From the NCBI RefSeq assembly GCF_007845675.1, contig NZ_VOBR01000010.1:224787-288786 (forward strand): a stretch of DNA of 64,000 nucleotides, written 5' to 3'. Below the pieces are notes generated by a model, which worked only from the letters and a program-made list of their open reading frames with translations, had not been told where the DNA came from and did no database searches. The DNA comes from Lentzea tibetensis. GTDB lineage: Bacteria; Actinomycetota; Actinomycetes; Mycobacteriales; Pseudonocardiaceae. This document shows, piece by piece, positions 24,821-32,922 of this stretch (position 1 is the stretch's first letter; every line of letters begins with the position of its first letter). The position numbers and the translations under genes were made by a program.

Positions 24821-26083
24821 ATGCGCGTACTTCTTGCCGCGTTGCTTCTACTGGTCTTCAGCGCCACACCCGCCAACGCGGCGACTGTCGACACCGTCAC
24901 CCCGACATCTGTCTACGGCTGCCTGCGCACCAACGGCGCCGGTCTGTACGACGCGATCGCGAAGAAGACGTTCGTGACGTGGTCGGGCACGAAGCACGAC
25001 ATCTACGTCAAGGCGTTCGACCACACCGCGAACACGTGGAGCGCCGCGGTGAAGGTCGCGACGCTGAACCTGACGCACAGCAACGCCTACCACGACTACC
25101 CGGTGCTCACCCAGCTCGCCGACGGCACGCTGGTGGTCTTCCGCGCCACGCACGGCAAGTCGATGCACCTGTACCAGGCGCCGACCGCGCACTCGATCAC
25201 CGGCACGTGGAGCGCGCGCACGATCAGCTCGGACAAGACGACCTATCCCGAGCCGATCGTCACCGGCAACACGATCCACGTGTTCTACAGCCAGAACACG
25301 GATCTCTCGCACCCGTACCGGATCTACCGGTTCATCAAGTCGACGGACTCGGGCAAGACGTGGTCCGCGCCCAAGACGATCATCGACTCGGGCCGCACGA
25401 GCGACAAGTACTCCGAGGTGTACGCGTTCGGCGTCACGGAGAAGGCCGGCAAGGTCCACCTGACGTGGTCGATGCACGGCGGGCCGAAGGGCCACAACGG
25501 CGGCGGCAAGAACATCTACGCGGCCTACTTCGACACCGCGACCGCGACCATGCGCACGGTCGGCGGCGCGTCGCTCGGCGCGGGCGTCGACGCGGCCGAG
25601 CTGGCGCAGACGCGCGTCGTCACGACGAACCCGACCGACCTGCCGTCGGGCAAGGCGCTGCCGGAGGAGAACCCGGTGACGGTGCAGCTGCCGGACGGCT
25701 CCGTCGTGCTCGGCTACGGCGTGCACACCAAGACCAGCGCCAAGATCGTGCTCGCGCACTTCTCGAACGGCGCGTGGACGTCCACGACGATCGACTCGAC
25801 CACCTCGCTGTTCAAGGACATCGCGGTCGTCGGCAACGGCGTGGAGTTCGTGTACGCGACGGCGGACAAGAAGCGGCTGGTGTCCAAGCTGTGGACGCCC
25901 GGCGGGTCGGCCACGACGAAGTTCGACCTGACGGTGCCCTACGCGTCCGGCGCGGACACGACGTTCTACGCGGACTTCGTGGAGAACAGGAACGGGATCA
26001 GCGTCATCGCGAACACCATCCACCAGGAGACCCGCAAGGACGTCCACACCGCGAAGTGGCCGATCTTCGCGATCAAGGACTAG
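24821..26083 (+). CDS. Secreted BNR-repeat propeller protein (sialidase/polysaccharide-lyase-like)
   Basis: 420 residues with a Sec signal (MRVLLAALLLLVFSATPANA). The mature part is a propeller: YDAIAKKTFVTWSG, AYHDYPVLTQLADGTLVVF, KSTDSGKTWSAPK (a BNR/Asp-box) and ENPVTVQLPDGSVVLGYG. This BNR-4 pattern is found in sialidases and in PL24/PL25-type ulvan lyases; the substrate is not certain. RBS GGAGG lies 6 bases before ATG 24821. Only 52 bases separate it from the divergent GH92 gene, so shared control is likely. Confidence 0.75.
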   Translation: MRVLLAALLLLVFSATPANAATVDTVTPTSVYGCLRTNGAGLYDAIAKKTFVTWSGTKHDIYVKAFDHTANTWSAAVKVATLNLTHSNAYHDYPVLTQLADGTLVVFRATHGKSMHLYQAPTAHSITGTWSARTISSDKTTYPEPIVTGNTIHVFYSQNTDLSHPYRIYRFIKSTDSGKTWSAPKTIIDSGRTSDKYSEVYAFGVTEKAGKVHLTWSMHGGPKGHNGGGKNIYAAYFDTATATMRTVGGASLGAGVDAAELAQTRVVTTNPTDLPSGKALPEENPVTVQLPDGSVVLGYGVHTKTSAKIVLAHFSNGAWTSTTIDSTTSLFKDIAVVGNGVEFVYATADKKRLVSKLWTPGGSATTKFDLTVPYASGADTTFYADFVENRNGISVIANTIHQETRKDVHTAKWPIFAIKD

Positions 26084-26133
26084 GGCCGGCCAAAAGGGTT
26101 GCAGGCCTCTCACCTGCGCGTGAAGCTGGACGC

Positions 26134-26517
26134 ATGGCCATCGAACTCAACCACACCATCGTCTGGTCCAAGGATCAGGAAGAGGCCGCGAACTTCATCG
26201 TGGAGATTCTGGGGCTGCCCGAGCCGACCCGGTTCGGGCCGTTCCACGTCGTCCAGGTGTCGAACGACGTCTCACTCGACTACCTGTCCGGCACGCACGA
26301 GTTCGGTCAGCAGCACTACGCGTTCCTGGTGAGCGAGCAGGAGTTCGACGAGATCTTCGGCCGCATCACCGAGCGCGGGCTCGACTACTGGGCGGACCCG
26401 TTCCACAACCAGCCGGGGGAGATCAACCGCAACGACGGCGGCAGGGGTGTGTACTTCGACGACCCCAGCGGCCACGGAATGGAGATCCTCACGCGTCCGT
26501 ACGGCAGCGGGTCCTAG
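26134..26517 (+). CDS. VOC (glyoxalase/bleomycin-resistance fold) protein
   Basis: 127 residues of vicinal-oxygen-chelate fold: ELNHTIVWSKDQEEAANFIVEILGL, then HYAFLVSEQEFDEIFGRI and GRGVYFDDPSGHGMEILTRPY. The metal-ligand positions His 7, His in QHYAF and Glu in MEILT are in place, so it may bind a divalent metal. Functions range from dioxygenase to resistance binding protein; none can be assigned. Single gene 50 bases after the BNR gene. Confidence 0.88.
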   Translation: MAIELNHTIVWSKDQEEAANFIVEILGLPEPTRFGPFHVVQVSNDVSLDYLSGTHEFGQQHYAFLVSEQEFDEIFGRITERGLDYWADPFHNQPGEINRNDGGRGVYFDDPSGHGMEILTRPYGSGS

Positions 26518-26596
26518 ACCGTGGACGGCCGCCGCCCAGCACCCCTAGGCTGACCTCTGCCGCCCCGCCGCCGTTCTTCGGCACATGGGAGGGCAC

Positions 26597-27607
26597 ATGA
26601 AGGTCCGTTGGTGCTGGGCCGCGGTCACGGTCACCGCTTTGGTGCTGACCGCCGCACAACCGGCGGGGGCGGCCGTGGCGACCGCCGCCAAGAAGCTCGA
26701 CGTCCCGTGGGGGCTCTCGTTCCTGCCGGACAAGTCCGCACTCGTCACCGAGCGCTCCGGCCGGATCCTGTCCATCAAGGGCACGACGGTCACGCAGGTC
26801 GGCAAGGTGGCCGTCGAACCGGGCAGCGAGAGCGGCCTGCTCGGGATAGCGGTTTCCCCGAACTACAACACCGACAAGTACGTCTACGTCTACCACTCGA
26901 CCGACGAGGACAACCGGATCTCGCGGATGAAGCTCGGCGGCACGCCTGAGCCGCTCGTCACCGGGATCCCGCTGGCATCGGTTCAAGTGGGCGGTCGGCT
27001 CGCGTTCGGGCCGGACGGGTTCCTCTACGCGAGCACCGGTGACGCGACCAACGGCGACGACGCACAGGACACGAAGACGCTGGGCGGCAAGATCCTGCGG
27101 ATGACGAAGGACGGGAAACCCGCGCCGGGCAACCCGTTCGGCAACCTCGTCTACAGCTACGGGCACCGCAACGTGCAGGGCTTCGCGTGGGACGGGCAGA
27201 AGAGGATGTACGCCTCCGAGCTCGGCCAGCAGGACCTGGACGAGCTGAACCGCATCGAGTCCGGCAAGAACTACGGCTGGCCGGAGTGCGAGGGTCCGTG
27301 CTCGAACCCCAAGTACACCAAGCCGTTGCTGACCTGGCCGACCGACCAGGCGTCGCCGAGCGGTGTCGCGATCTACAAGAACAGCATCTACGTCGCGGCG
27401 TTGCGCGGTGAGCGGATGTGGAAGGTGCCGCTGAACGCGAACGGCTCGGTCGGCAAGCCCACCGCGGTGTTCAAGGGCACCTACGGCAGGTTGCGCACGG
27501 CGGTGGCCGGCCCCGACGGCAAGCTGTGGATCACCACGACCAACCGCGACGGCAACGGGGGCACCGTCCGCAAGGACGACGACAAGGTGTTCCGCACTGA
27601 CGGTTAA
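26597..27607 (+). CDS. Secreted PQQ-type sugar dehydrogenase (GDH-B/Asd-like propeller)
   Basis: 336 residues. Signal peptide ends near AGA (about residue 24). The six-bladed propeller shows the family pattern VPWGLSFLPDKSALVTER, GLLGIAVSPNY, FGPDGFLYASTGD, GGKILRMTKDGKP, YGHRNVQGFAWD, ELGQQDLDELNRI and GKNYGWPECEGP. Members oxidise aldose sugars with PQQ. ATG 26597 is chosen for the signal peptide and GGAGGG site; an earlier ATG at 26585 has none. A close paralog lies at 42295. Its stop overlaps the first chitinase operator. Confidence 0.85.
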   Translation: MKVRWCWAAVTVTALVLTAAQPAGAAVATAAKKLDVPWGLSFLPDKSALVTERSGRILSIKGTTVTQVGKVAVEPGSESGLLGIAVSPNYNTDKYVYVYHSTDEDNRISRMKLGGTPEPLVTGIPLASVQVGGRLAFGPDGFLYASTGDATNGDDAQDTKTLGGKILRMTKDGKPAPGNPFGNLVYSYGHRNVQGFAWDGQKRMYASELGQQDLDELNRIESGKNYGWPECEGPCSNPKYTKPLLTWPTDQASPSGVAIYKNSIYVAALRGERMWKVPLNANGSVGKPTAVFKGTYGRLRTAVAGPDGKLWITTTNRDGNGGTVRKDDDKVFRTDG

Positions 27608-27643
27608 TGGTTTGGACCACATGGTTGACCGGTCCAGACCATT
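27606..27643. promoter_or_regulatory. Paired DasR-like operators (dre) before chitinase 1
   Basis: Two sites, 22 bases centre to centre: AATGGTTTGGACCACA (27606-27621) and ACCGGTCCAGACCATT (27628-27643). The second matches 13 of 16 positions of the Streptomyces DasR consensus ACTGGTCTAGACCAGT. TTGACC at 27625-27630 could be the -35, putting the second site in the promoter spacer. Confidence 0.7.
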
Positions 27644-27700
27644 TGTGTTTTGGTGATCTCGTCACGTCCATCGGGCGCGCAGCACGAAGGAGTGTTCCTC

Positions 27701-28402
27701 TTGTCGAGAACACGCATGATCGCAACACTCGCCGCCGCACTGATGAGCGCACTGGCCGTGGTGACCCCGTCCGCGAACGCGGCACCGTTCGTCGTTTCCG
27801 AGGCTCAGTTCAACAAGATGTTCCCGAGCCGCAACAGCTTCTACACCTACAAGGGGCTGACCGCCGCGTTGAGCGCGTACCCCGCGTTCACCAACAGCGG
27901 CAGCGCCACGGTGAAGAAGCAGGAAGCGGCGGCGTTCCTCGCGAACGTCCACCACGAGACCGGCGGGCTGGTCCACATCGTGGAGCAGAACCAGGCCAAC
28001 TACCCGCACTACTGCGACCGCAGTCAGCCGTACGGCTGCCCGGCCGGGCAGGCCGCGTACTACGGTCGCGGACCGATCCAGCTCAGCTGGAACTTCAACT
28101 ACAAGGCCGCGGGCGACGCGCTCGGCCTGCCCCTGCTGACGAACCCGAAGCTGGTGCAGACCGACGCGGCCGTCTCCTGGAAGACCGGGCTCTGGTACTG
28201 GAACACCCAGAAGGGCCCCGGCACGATGACCCCGCACAACGCGATGGTCAACCAGCGCGGCTTCGGTGAGACGATCCGGTCGATCAACGGGTCGCTCGAG
28301 TGCAACGGCCGCAACCCCGCCCAGGTGCAGAGCCGGGTGAACAAGTACAAGCAGTTCGTCGGCATCCTCGGTGTCCCCGCCGGATCCAACCTGAGCTGCT
28401 GA
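27701..28402 (+). CDS. Secreted GH19 chitinase (catalytic domain only)
   Basis: 233 residues. TTG start with AAGGAG eight bases upstream; the signal peptide runs to ANA (about 27). The GH19 domain has HHETGG with likely acid Glu86, YYGRGPIQLSWNFNY, and FGETIRSINGSLECNG. It hydrolyses chitin beta-1,4 links with inversion of configuration, outside the cell. It lacks the binding modules of the next gene, to which it is about 80-90% identical across the catalytic domain, so one is a recent duplicate. Two DasR-like sites precede it, and a hairpin follows it. Confidence 0.95.
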   Translation: MSRTRMIATLAAALMSALAVVTPSANAAPFVVSEAQFNKMFPSRNSFYTYKGLTAALSAYPAFTNSGSATVKKQEAAAFLANVHHETGGLVHIVEQNQANYPHYCDRSQPYGCPAGQAAYYGRGPIQLSWNFNYKAAGDALGLPLLTNPKLVQTDAAVSWKTGLWYWNTQKGPGTMTPHNAMVNQRGFGETIRSINGSLECNGRNPAQVQSRVNKYKQFVGILGVPAGSNLSC

Positions 28403-28406
28403 TCGC

Positions 28407-28438
28407 GGAGGGGCGTTCCGGCGGCGGGGCGCCCCTCC
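28407..28438 (+). terminator. Hairpin terminator after chitinase 1
   Basis: Nine-base perfect arms GGAGGGGCG and CGCCCCTCC with a 14-base GC-rich loop, five bases after the stop. No U-tract, as is common in high-GC hosts. Confidence 0.6.
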
Positions 28439-28445
28439 CGACATA

Positions 28446-28479
28446 ATTGGCCCAGACCACTTGACTGGTACAGACCAAT
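28446..28479. promoter_or_regulatory. Paired DasR-like operators (dre) before chitinase 2
   Basis: Sites ATTGGCCCAGACCACT (28446-28461, 12 of 16) and ACTGGTACAGACCAAT (28464-28479, 13 of 16), centres 18 bases apart. A TTGACT at 28462-28467 overlaps the second, which fits promoter blocking by a dimeric GntR-type repressor. Confidence 0.7.
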
Positions 28480-28536
28480 AGTGTTTGGGTCGGTGTTCAC
28501 ATCCTTGGGCGCGCAGAGTCAGAGGAGTGAACACCC

Positions 28537-29601
28537 GTGTCATTGAGACGCATCGTCGCATCTCTCGCAGCATCAGTGATCATGAGCGCGCTCGTGATCG
28601 TCGTATCGGCGGCGCCGGCATCAGCGGCGTGCAACTACACCACGTGGACAGCGGGCACGCAGTACTACACGGGCAACATCGTGAAGTACACCAACGGGCT
28701 CTACTACATCGCCGAGCACGACAACCCGGGCTACGACCCGACGATCAGCACCTGGTTCTGGGAACCGACCAGCTGCGACGGCGGCGGCGGCACACCGCCT
28801 CCCGCGTGCAGCTACACCGACTGGGTCGCCGGAAAGCAGTACTACACCGGCAACATCGTGCGCTTCAACGGCTCGTACTACATCGCCGAGCACGACAACC
28901 CCGGTTACGACCCGACGGTCAGCACCTGGTTCTGGGACCCGTACAACTGCGGCGGCGGAGGCGGGGACCCCACCCCGCCCGGCGGTTTCGTGGTGAGCGA
29001 GGCCCAGTTCAACCAGATGTTCCCCGGCCGCAACAGCTTCTACACCTACAGCGGGCTCACAGCCGCGCTGAGCGCGTACCCCGGTTTCGCCAACTCCGGC
29101 AGCGCCACGGTGAAGAAGCAGGAAGCGGCGGCGTTCCTCGCGAACGTCAGCCACGAGACCGGCGGCCTCGTGCACGTCGTCGAGCAGAACCAGGCCAACT
29201 ACCCGCACTACTGCGACTGGAGCCAGTCCTACGGGTGCCCGGCGGGACAGGCCGCCTACTACGGACGCGGTCCGATCCAGCTGAGCTGGAACTTCAACTA
29301 CAAGGCCGCGGGCGACGCGCTCGGCCTGCCGTTGTTGACGAACCCGTGGCTGGTGCAGAACGACCCGGCGGTCGCGTGGAAGACCGGTCTTTGGTACTGG
29401 AACACGCAACGCGGTCCGGGCACGATGACGCCGCACGACGCGATGGTCGGCCAGCGCGGCTTCGGTGAGACGATCCGGTCGATCAACGGGTCGCTCGAGT
29501 GCAACGGCGGCAACCCCGGTCAAGTCCAGAGCCGGGTGTCGAAGTACCAGCAGTTCACATCGCTCCTCGGCGTCGCGCCGGGCGGCAACCTGTACTGCTG
29601 A
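28537..29601 (+). CDS. Secreted GH19 chitinase with two CBM5/12 modules
   Basis: 354 residues: GTG start with GAGGAG nine bases upstream, signal peptide to ASA (about 29), two CBM5/12-type modules (about 30-85 and 88-143, each ending in YDPTISTWFW / YDPTVSTWFW), a glycine-rich linker, and the GH19 domain (about 150-354; SHETGG, YYGRGPIQLSWNFNY, FGETIRSINGSLECNG). The two CBM halves are near copies. The modules hold the enzyme on insoluble chitin, whereas the upstream single-domain paralog would act on soluble or accessible chain. Two DasR-like sites precede it. Confidence 0.96.
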   Translation: MSLRRIVASLAASVIMSALVIVVSAAPASAACNYTTWTAGTQYYTGNIVKYTNGLYYIAEHDNPGYDPTISTWFWEPTSCDGGGGTPPPACSYTDWVAGKQYYTGNIVRFNGSYYIAEHDNPGYDPTVSTWFWDPYNCGGGGGDPTPPGGFVVSEAQFNQMFPGRNSFYTYSGLTAALSAYPGFANSGSATVKKQEAAAFLANVSHETGGLVHVVEQNQANYPHYCDWSQSYGCPAGQAAYYGRGPIQLSWNFNYKAAGDALGLPLLTNPWLVQNDPAVAWKTGLWYWNTQRGPGTMTPHDAMVGQRGFGETIRSINGSLECNGGNPGQVQSRVSKYQQFTSLLGVAPGGNLYC

Positions 29602-29608
29602 TGCTCGG

Positions 29609-29657
29609 TTGACTTCCAACACGCATGCTGTTCGAATGAACCGCATGCGTGTTGGAA
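29609..29657 (+). promoter_or_regulatory. Promoter-operator of the LLM oxidoreductase gene
   Basis: TTGACT (29609-29614), 17-base spacer, TCGAAT (29632-29637), with transcription expected at or next to ATG 29645. A perfect 15-base inverted repeat (TTCCAACACGCATGC at 29614-29628 and its complement at 29643-29657) brackets the -10 and start. Confidence 0.6.
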
Positions 29658-30493
29658 TCACCATTCTGCCCGAGTACCGCTGGCCTGAGGCGCGTGCGCG
29701 CTGGCGGGCCGCGGAAGAGCTGGGGTTCGACGACGCCTGGACGTTCGACCACCTCGGCGTGGGCACGCTGCTCGACACGCCCTGGTACGGGGCCGTGCCG
29801 ACGCTGGCGGTGGCCGCGGAGGTGACGTCGGCGATCCGGCTCGGCACCCTGGTGTCCACACCGAACTTCCGGCACCCGATCACGTTCATGCGCGACCTGA
29901 CGTCGCTGGACGACATCTCCGGCGGCCGGTTCACCGCGGGTCTGGGATCGGGCAGCCGGGGCTACGACTACCGCGTGTTCGGCGAACGCGAACAGGTCGC
30001 GAACCGCGGGAAGCGGTTCGCCGAGTTCGTCGAGCTGCTCGATCTGCTGCTGCGCGAGAACGACGTGACGTGGCGCGGTTCCTACTACGAGGCCGTCGGC
30101 GCGCGGAACGTGCCGGGGTGCGTGCAGCGGCCGCGGCTTCCGTTCGTGATCGCGGCGAACGGTCCGGGGGCGATGGACCTCGCGGCGCGGTACGGCGCCG
30201 GGTGGGTCACGACCGGGGAGATGGGCATCGAGGACCTCGACGCGTGGTGGGACTCGGTGGCCGCGATCAGCTCGCGCTTCGAGGCACCCGGCGTGCGGCG
30301 GATCCTGCAGTCCGACCAGGCGCCGGTCTACTCGCTGTCGAGCGTGGAGTGCTTCCTCGACTTCGTCGGCCGGGCGGGCGAGCTCGGGTTCACCGACATC
30401 GCCGTGCCCTGGCCCCGCGAGTCGGGGCCGTGGGCAGGCCGTGAGTCGATCGTCGAGGAGATCGCCGCCGCTAGGCCGCCAGCTGCTCCTTGA
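29645..30493 (+). CDS. LLM-class F420/FMN-dependent oxidoreductase
   Basis: 282 residues of luciferase-like (beta/alpha)8 fold: MRVGITILPEYRWPEARARW, GFDDAWTFDHLGVGTLLD, RLGTLVSTPNFRHPITFMRD, and LTSLDDISGGRFTAGLGSGSRGYDYR. ATG 29645 is favoured over ATG 29636 because the promoter places the transcript start there (leaderless). Such enzymes use F420 or FMN; no substrate can be told. A 15-base inverted repeat over the promoter is a strong operator candidate. It overlaps the mycoredoxin 3' end by 23 bases. Confidence 0.85.
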   Translation: MRVGITILPEYRWPEARARWRAAEELGFDDAWTFDHLGVGTLLDTPWYGAVPTLAVAAEVTSAIRLGTLVSTPNFRHPITFMRDLTSLDDISGGRFTAGLGSGSRGYDYRVFGEREQVANRGKRFAEFVELLDLLLRENDVTWRGSYYEAVGARNVPGCVQRPRLPFVIAANGPGAMDLAARYGAGWVTTGEMGIEDLDAWWDSVAAISSRFEAPGVRRILQSDQAPVYSLSSVECFLDFVGRAGELGFTDIAVPWPRESGPWAGRESIVEEIAAARPPAAP

Positions 30494-30719
30494 CCTGAGC
30501 GAGCGACGGGTTCGTCAGCGCCGCGCCGTTCGGGAAGTGCACCGTCGGCACCGTGCGGTTCCCGCCGTTCACGCTCATCACGAAGTCGGCCGCGTTCGGG
30601 ATCTCGTCGACGTCGACCTCGACGTAGGAGATGCCCTCGCGGTCGAGCTGGTTCTTGAGGATGCGGCAGTATCCGCACCACACGGTCGAGTAAACGGTGA
30701 GGGTCGCCGGTGCGGCCAT
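30471..30719 (-). CDS. mrx1: Mycoredoxin-1 (glutaredoxin-like)
   Basis: 82 residues with WCGYCRILK, the CGYC active site of actinobacterial mycoredoxins, then SVNGGNRTVPTVHFPNG (cis-Pro loop). It reduces mycothiol mixed disulphides with mycothiol/MSSM. The sequence pattern matches mycobacterial Mrx1 across its whole length. Located after a hairpin that ends the LamG-like gene, and convergent with the LLM gene (23-base overlap). Confidence 0.92.
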   Translation of the reverse strand: MAAPATLTVYSTVWCGYCRILKNQLDREGISYVEVDVDEIPNAADFVMSVNGGNRTVPTVHFPNGAALTNPSLAQVKEQLAA

Positions 30720-30735
30720 CGTGCACTCCTTGTCC

Positions 30736-30775
30736 GAGCGGGGTCATCGGCTTCAACGCGCCGACGACCCCGCTC
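30736..30775 (-). terminator. Hairpin terminator of the LamG-like gene
   Basis: Sixteen-base arms (GAGCGGGGTCATCGGC and GCCGACGACCCCGCTC) pairing with one mismatch, 8-base loop, 24 bases after the LamG-like stop on the minus strand. Confidence 0.75.
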
Positions 30776-30798
30776 ATGCCGTGATGAGTGCTACATCA

Positions 30799-31917
30799 CT
30801 ATCGCTTGGACACCTTCACGAAAGTGCCGCCCTGCTTCTGGCTCTCGAAGTCGAGCTTGGCCCAGTTCTTGTCCTTCGGGGCGTTCAGAATGCGCGCTTC
30901 GTCGAGCATTCCGTCGAAGGAACGCTTGCGGGAGTTGCTGCCCGGCGTCTTCTCGTTGTTGCCGATCGTCACCGGCTCCGCGCCCGCGGTCTTCCAGGCG
31001 TTGGTGTCCTTCTTCGTGACCTCGAGCTTGCCGTTGATGTAGTAGTACGCGTTCGGCTTGTCGAGCACGAAAGTGAAGTGGTACCACTTGTTGTTGTCCA
31101 CCTTGGTGAACGCGCCGTCCGGCAGCGGGCACCAGTCGTAGTTCGCGACGTCGATGCACGGCTCGGTCTGCGGGCCGTCGCCGAAGTAGTGGATCCGGAA
31201 GCCCGTCTCCCCCTTCGAGAACATCGCGATGTACGCGGCCGGATGGGTCTTCGCGTTGGACCAGATGGAGAACGTCCCCTTGGCGGGCAACGGGTTGAAC
31301 AGCGGAGACTTGTCGCTGCCGTCCAGCAGGACGTACTCGGACTTGGCGCGGTTGAGGCTCAGCGCCTGCCCGACGCGGCCCGGCGCGGTGGCCGGTCCGG
31401 CGATGTTGACGCCCTTGCCGTGCGCGCCGTTGCCGGTCGAGTCCTTGTACTGACCGCCACCGGACTCGGCGAGGTGGTGCGCGGTGACCCAGCCGTCCGC
31501 CTTGGCGAACACCTTGCTGCCGTCGCTCTCGCTCTTCGCGTCCGGGTTGCCGTGCAACAGGTTGATGGACTGAGCTGCGCTGTTGCCCTTCACGTCCGTT
31601 TTGACCCAGATGGCCGCCTGCTTGGCCTTCGCGTCCCACTTCTCGATCTCGTACGGCAACTGCTGACCGGCCGCGTCGGTGAAGCGGATGTCGCTGCCGT
31701 CCGGCTTGGCCTGGGAGAAGTCGAAGTTCGTCGCGTCGAGCTGCACCGGCACCGGGAACGCCTTCACGTCACCGGCCACGTTCGCGCCGGCGGCCGACGT
31801 GTCCAGCACGATCTTCTTCGTGAAGCTCCACCCCTCGGCTTGAGCACCCGGCGTGAACACGGAGATCCCGACCAGCATGGCCGCGGCGATGGACAGCGTG
31901 CGCCTCGAGTTCTGCAT
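30799..31917 (-). CDS. Secreted protein with DUF2341 and LamG/concanavalin-like domain
   Basis: 372 residues. Signal peptide ends near AQA (about 26). An N-terminal DUF2341-like part (WSFTKKIVLDTSAAG, PVPVQLDATNFDFSQAKPDGSDIRF, LPYEIEKWD) precedes a LamG/Concanavalin-A-like sandwich (about 150-355: AGPATAPGRVGQALSLN, KTHPAAYIAMFSKGETG, NKWYHFTFVLDKPNAYYYINGK, SFDGMLDEARI). Such proteins bind extracellular carbohydrate or adhere to surfaces. ATG 31917 has GAGGGG 5 bases upstream. Confidence 0.8.
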   Translation of the reverse strand: MQNSRRTLSIAAAMLVGISVFTPGAQAEGWSFTKKIVLDTSAAGANVAGDVKAFPVPVQLDATNFDFSQAKPDGSDIRFTDAAGQQLPYEIEKWDAKAKQAAIWVKTDVKGNSAAQSINLLHGNPDAKSESDGSKVFAKADGWVTAHHLAESGGGQYKDSTGNGAHGKGVNIAGPATAPGRVGQALSLNRAKSEYVLLDGSDKSPLFNPLPAKGTFSIWSNAKTHPAAYIAMFSKGETGFRIHYFGDGPQTEPCIDVANYDWCPLPDGAFTKVDNNKWYHFTFVLDKPNAYYYINGKLEVTKKDTNAWKTAGAEPVTIGNNEKTPGSNSRKRSFDGMLDEARILNAPKDKNWAKLDFESQKQGGTFVKVSKR

Positions 31918-32233
31918 GAAACCCCTCGTCGTCAGGGCGGCGTCTGGGCGGCGGCGCACCCACCTGCCTACTGGAAACTTTGTTGCCTGTCAGGCCCCCT
32001 TCACTCGAACGGCCTAGCGCAACGGATCGTCAGGTAATCGTCAGGTCAATCCTCCGAGTGATAACCGACCATGGTTGAGCCGTGACTGTTGTAACGTTCG
32101 GCCAATTCGTCGCGCCCTCTTGAATTAGTTACGAAACATAGCAAGTCACCCATTTGGCGGCCCTTCGTCAAGACCCCTTACGATATCGTCTGATTCCCGT
32201 CGCCGTGTACCAACACGGAGAGAAAGGCTTGCC
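31918..32233. other. 316-base intergenic promoter region
   Basis: Between the divergent LamG-like and DUF4360 genes. It holds a direct repeat of ATCGTCAGGT (32026-32035 and 32037-32046), a TACGAT -10-like element inside the palindrome ACGATATCGT (32180-32189), and a leader hairpin CCGTGT/ACACGG (32203-32218) 16 bases before the DUF4360 start. It is lower in GC than its neighbours. No coding frame is convincing. Confidence 0.5.
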
Positions 32234-32857
32234 ATGCTGAATACGGTGGCGGCTGCCGCCCTTGCCCTGGCGTCAATCATTCCTTCGAACAGTGTCGAGG
32301 CTTCCGACGACGTTCCGGACTACATCACGATCGACGTGGTGACCGTGAACGGCTCGGGTTGCCCGGCCGGAACGGCCGCTGTTGCGTCCGCCGACGATCG
32401 CACCGCCTTCACGGTGACCTACAGCGACTACCTCGCCCAAGCGGGCGCCGGGACGAGCCCCACCGACTTCCGGAAGAACTGCCAGCTCAACATCAGAGTG
32501 AGCTACCCGCAGGGCTTCACGTACGGCATCGCCCAGGCCGACTACAGAGGGTTCGCCCACCTGCAGCACGGCGCGACAGGAACAGAGAAGGGCAACTACT
32601 ACTTCTCGGGTTCGTCGCAGACAGCGAGCCGGACGCACAACTTCTACGGCCCGCACAGCGACAACTGGCAGGCCACGGACAAGTCCGAGGTCTCCGCCAT
32701 CGTGTACGCACCGTGCGGTGAGCGCAGGAACCTGAACATCAACACCGAGCTCCGGGTCAACACCGGTGGTTCCAAGAACGCCACGAGCTTCATGACGATG
32801 GACTCGACCGACAGCAGCGTGAGCACCAAGTACCACTTCTCCTGGAAGCGGTGCTGA
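32234..32857 (+). CDS. Secreted DUF4360 protein (copy 1)
   Basis: 207 residues. A short hydrophobic N-terminus (MLNTVAAAALALASIIPSNS) acts as signal or anchor; the DUF4360 domain (about 35-205) contains ITIDVVTVNGSGCPAGTAAV, a FRKNCQLNIRVSYPQGFTYGIA core, YRGFAHL and INTELRVNT. Four cysteines (C near 46, 79, 164, 207) suggest two disulphides. DUF4360 is a secreted fungal and actinobacterial family of unknown role. RBS AGAAAGG; a tandem paralog follows after 65 bases. Confidence 0.85.
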   Translation: MLNTVAAAALALASIIPSNSVEASDDVPDYITIDVVTVNGSGCPAGTAAVASADDRTAFTVTYSDYLAQAGAGTSPTDFRKNCQLNIRVSYPQGFTYGIAQADYRGFAHLQHGATGTEKGNYYFSGSSQTASRTHNFYGPHSDNWQATDKSEVSAIVYAPCGERRNLNINTELRVNTGGSKNATSFMTMDSTDSSVSTKYHFSWKRC

Positions 32858-32922
32858 CGCCCCGACAATTTCTCGCTTAATACCGCCGCCGACCATTTCA
32901 GAACGAGTCGGAAAGGTGCCTC

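Noticed and set aside
21709-26517. A 1602-codon plus-strand open frame across the GH92, BNR and VOC genes
   Set aside because: It is antisense or out of frame to genes with clear signal peptides and motifs; long false frames are expected at this GC content. Only its last 127 codons, the VOC gene, are real.
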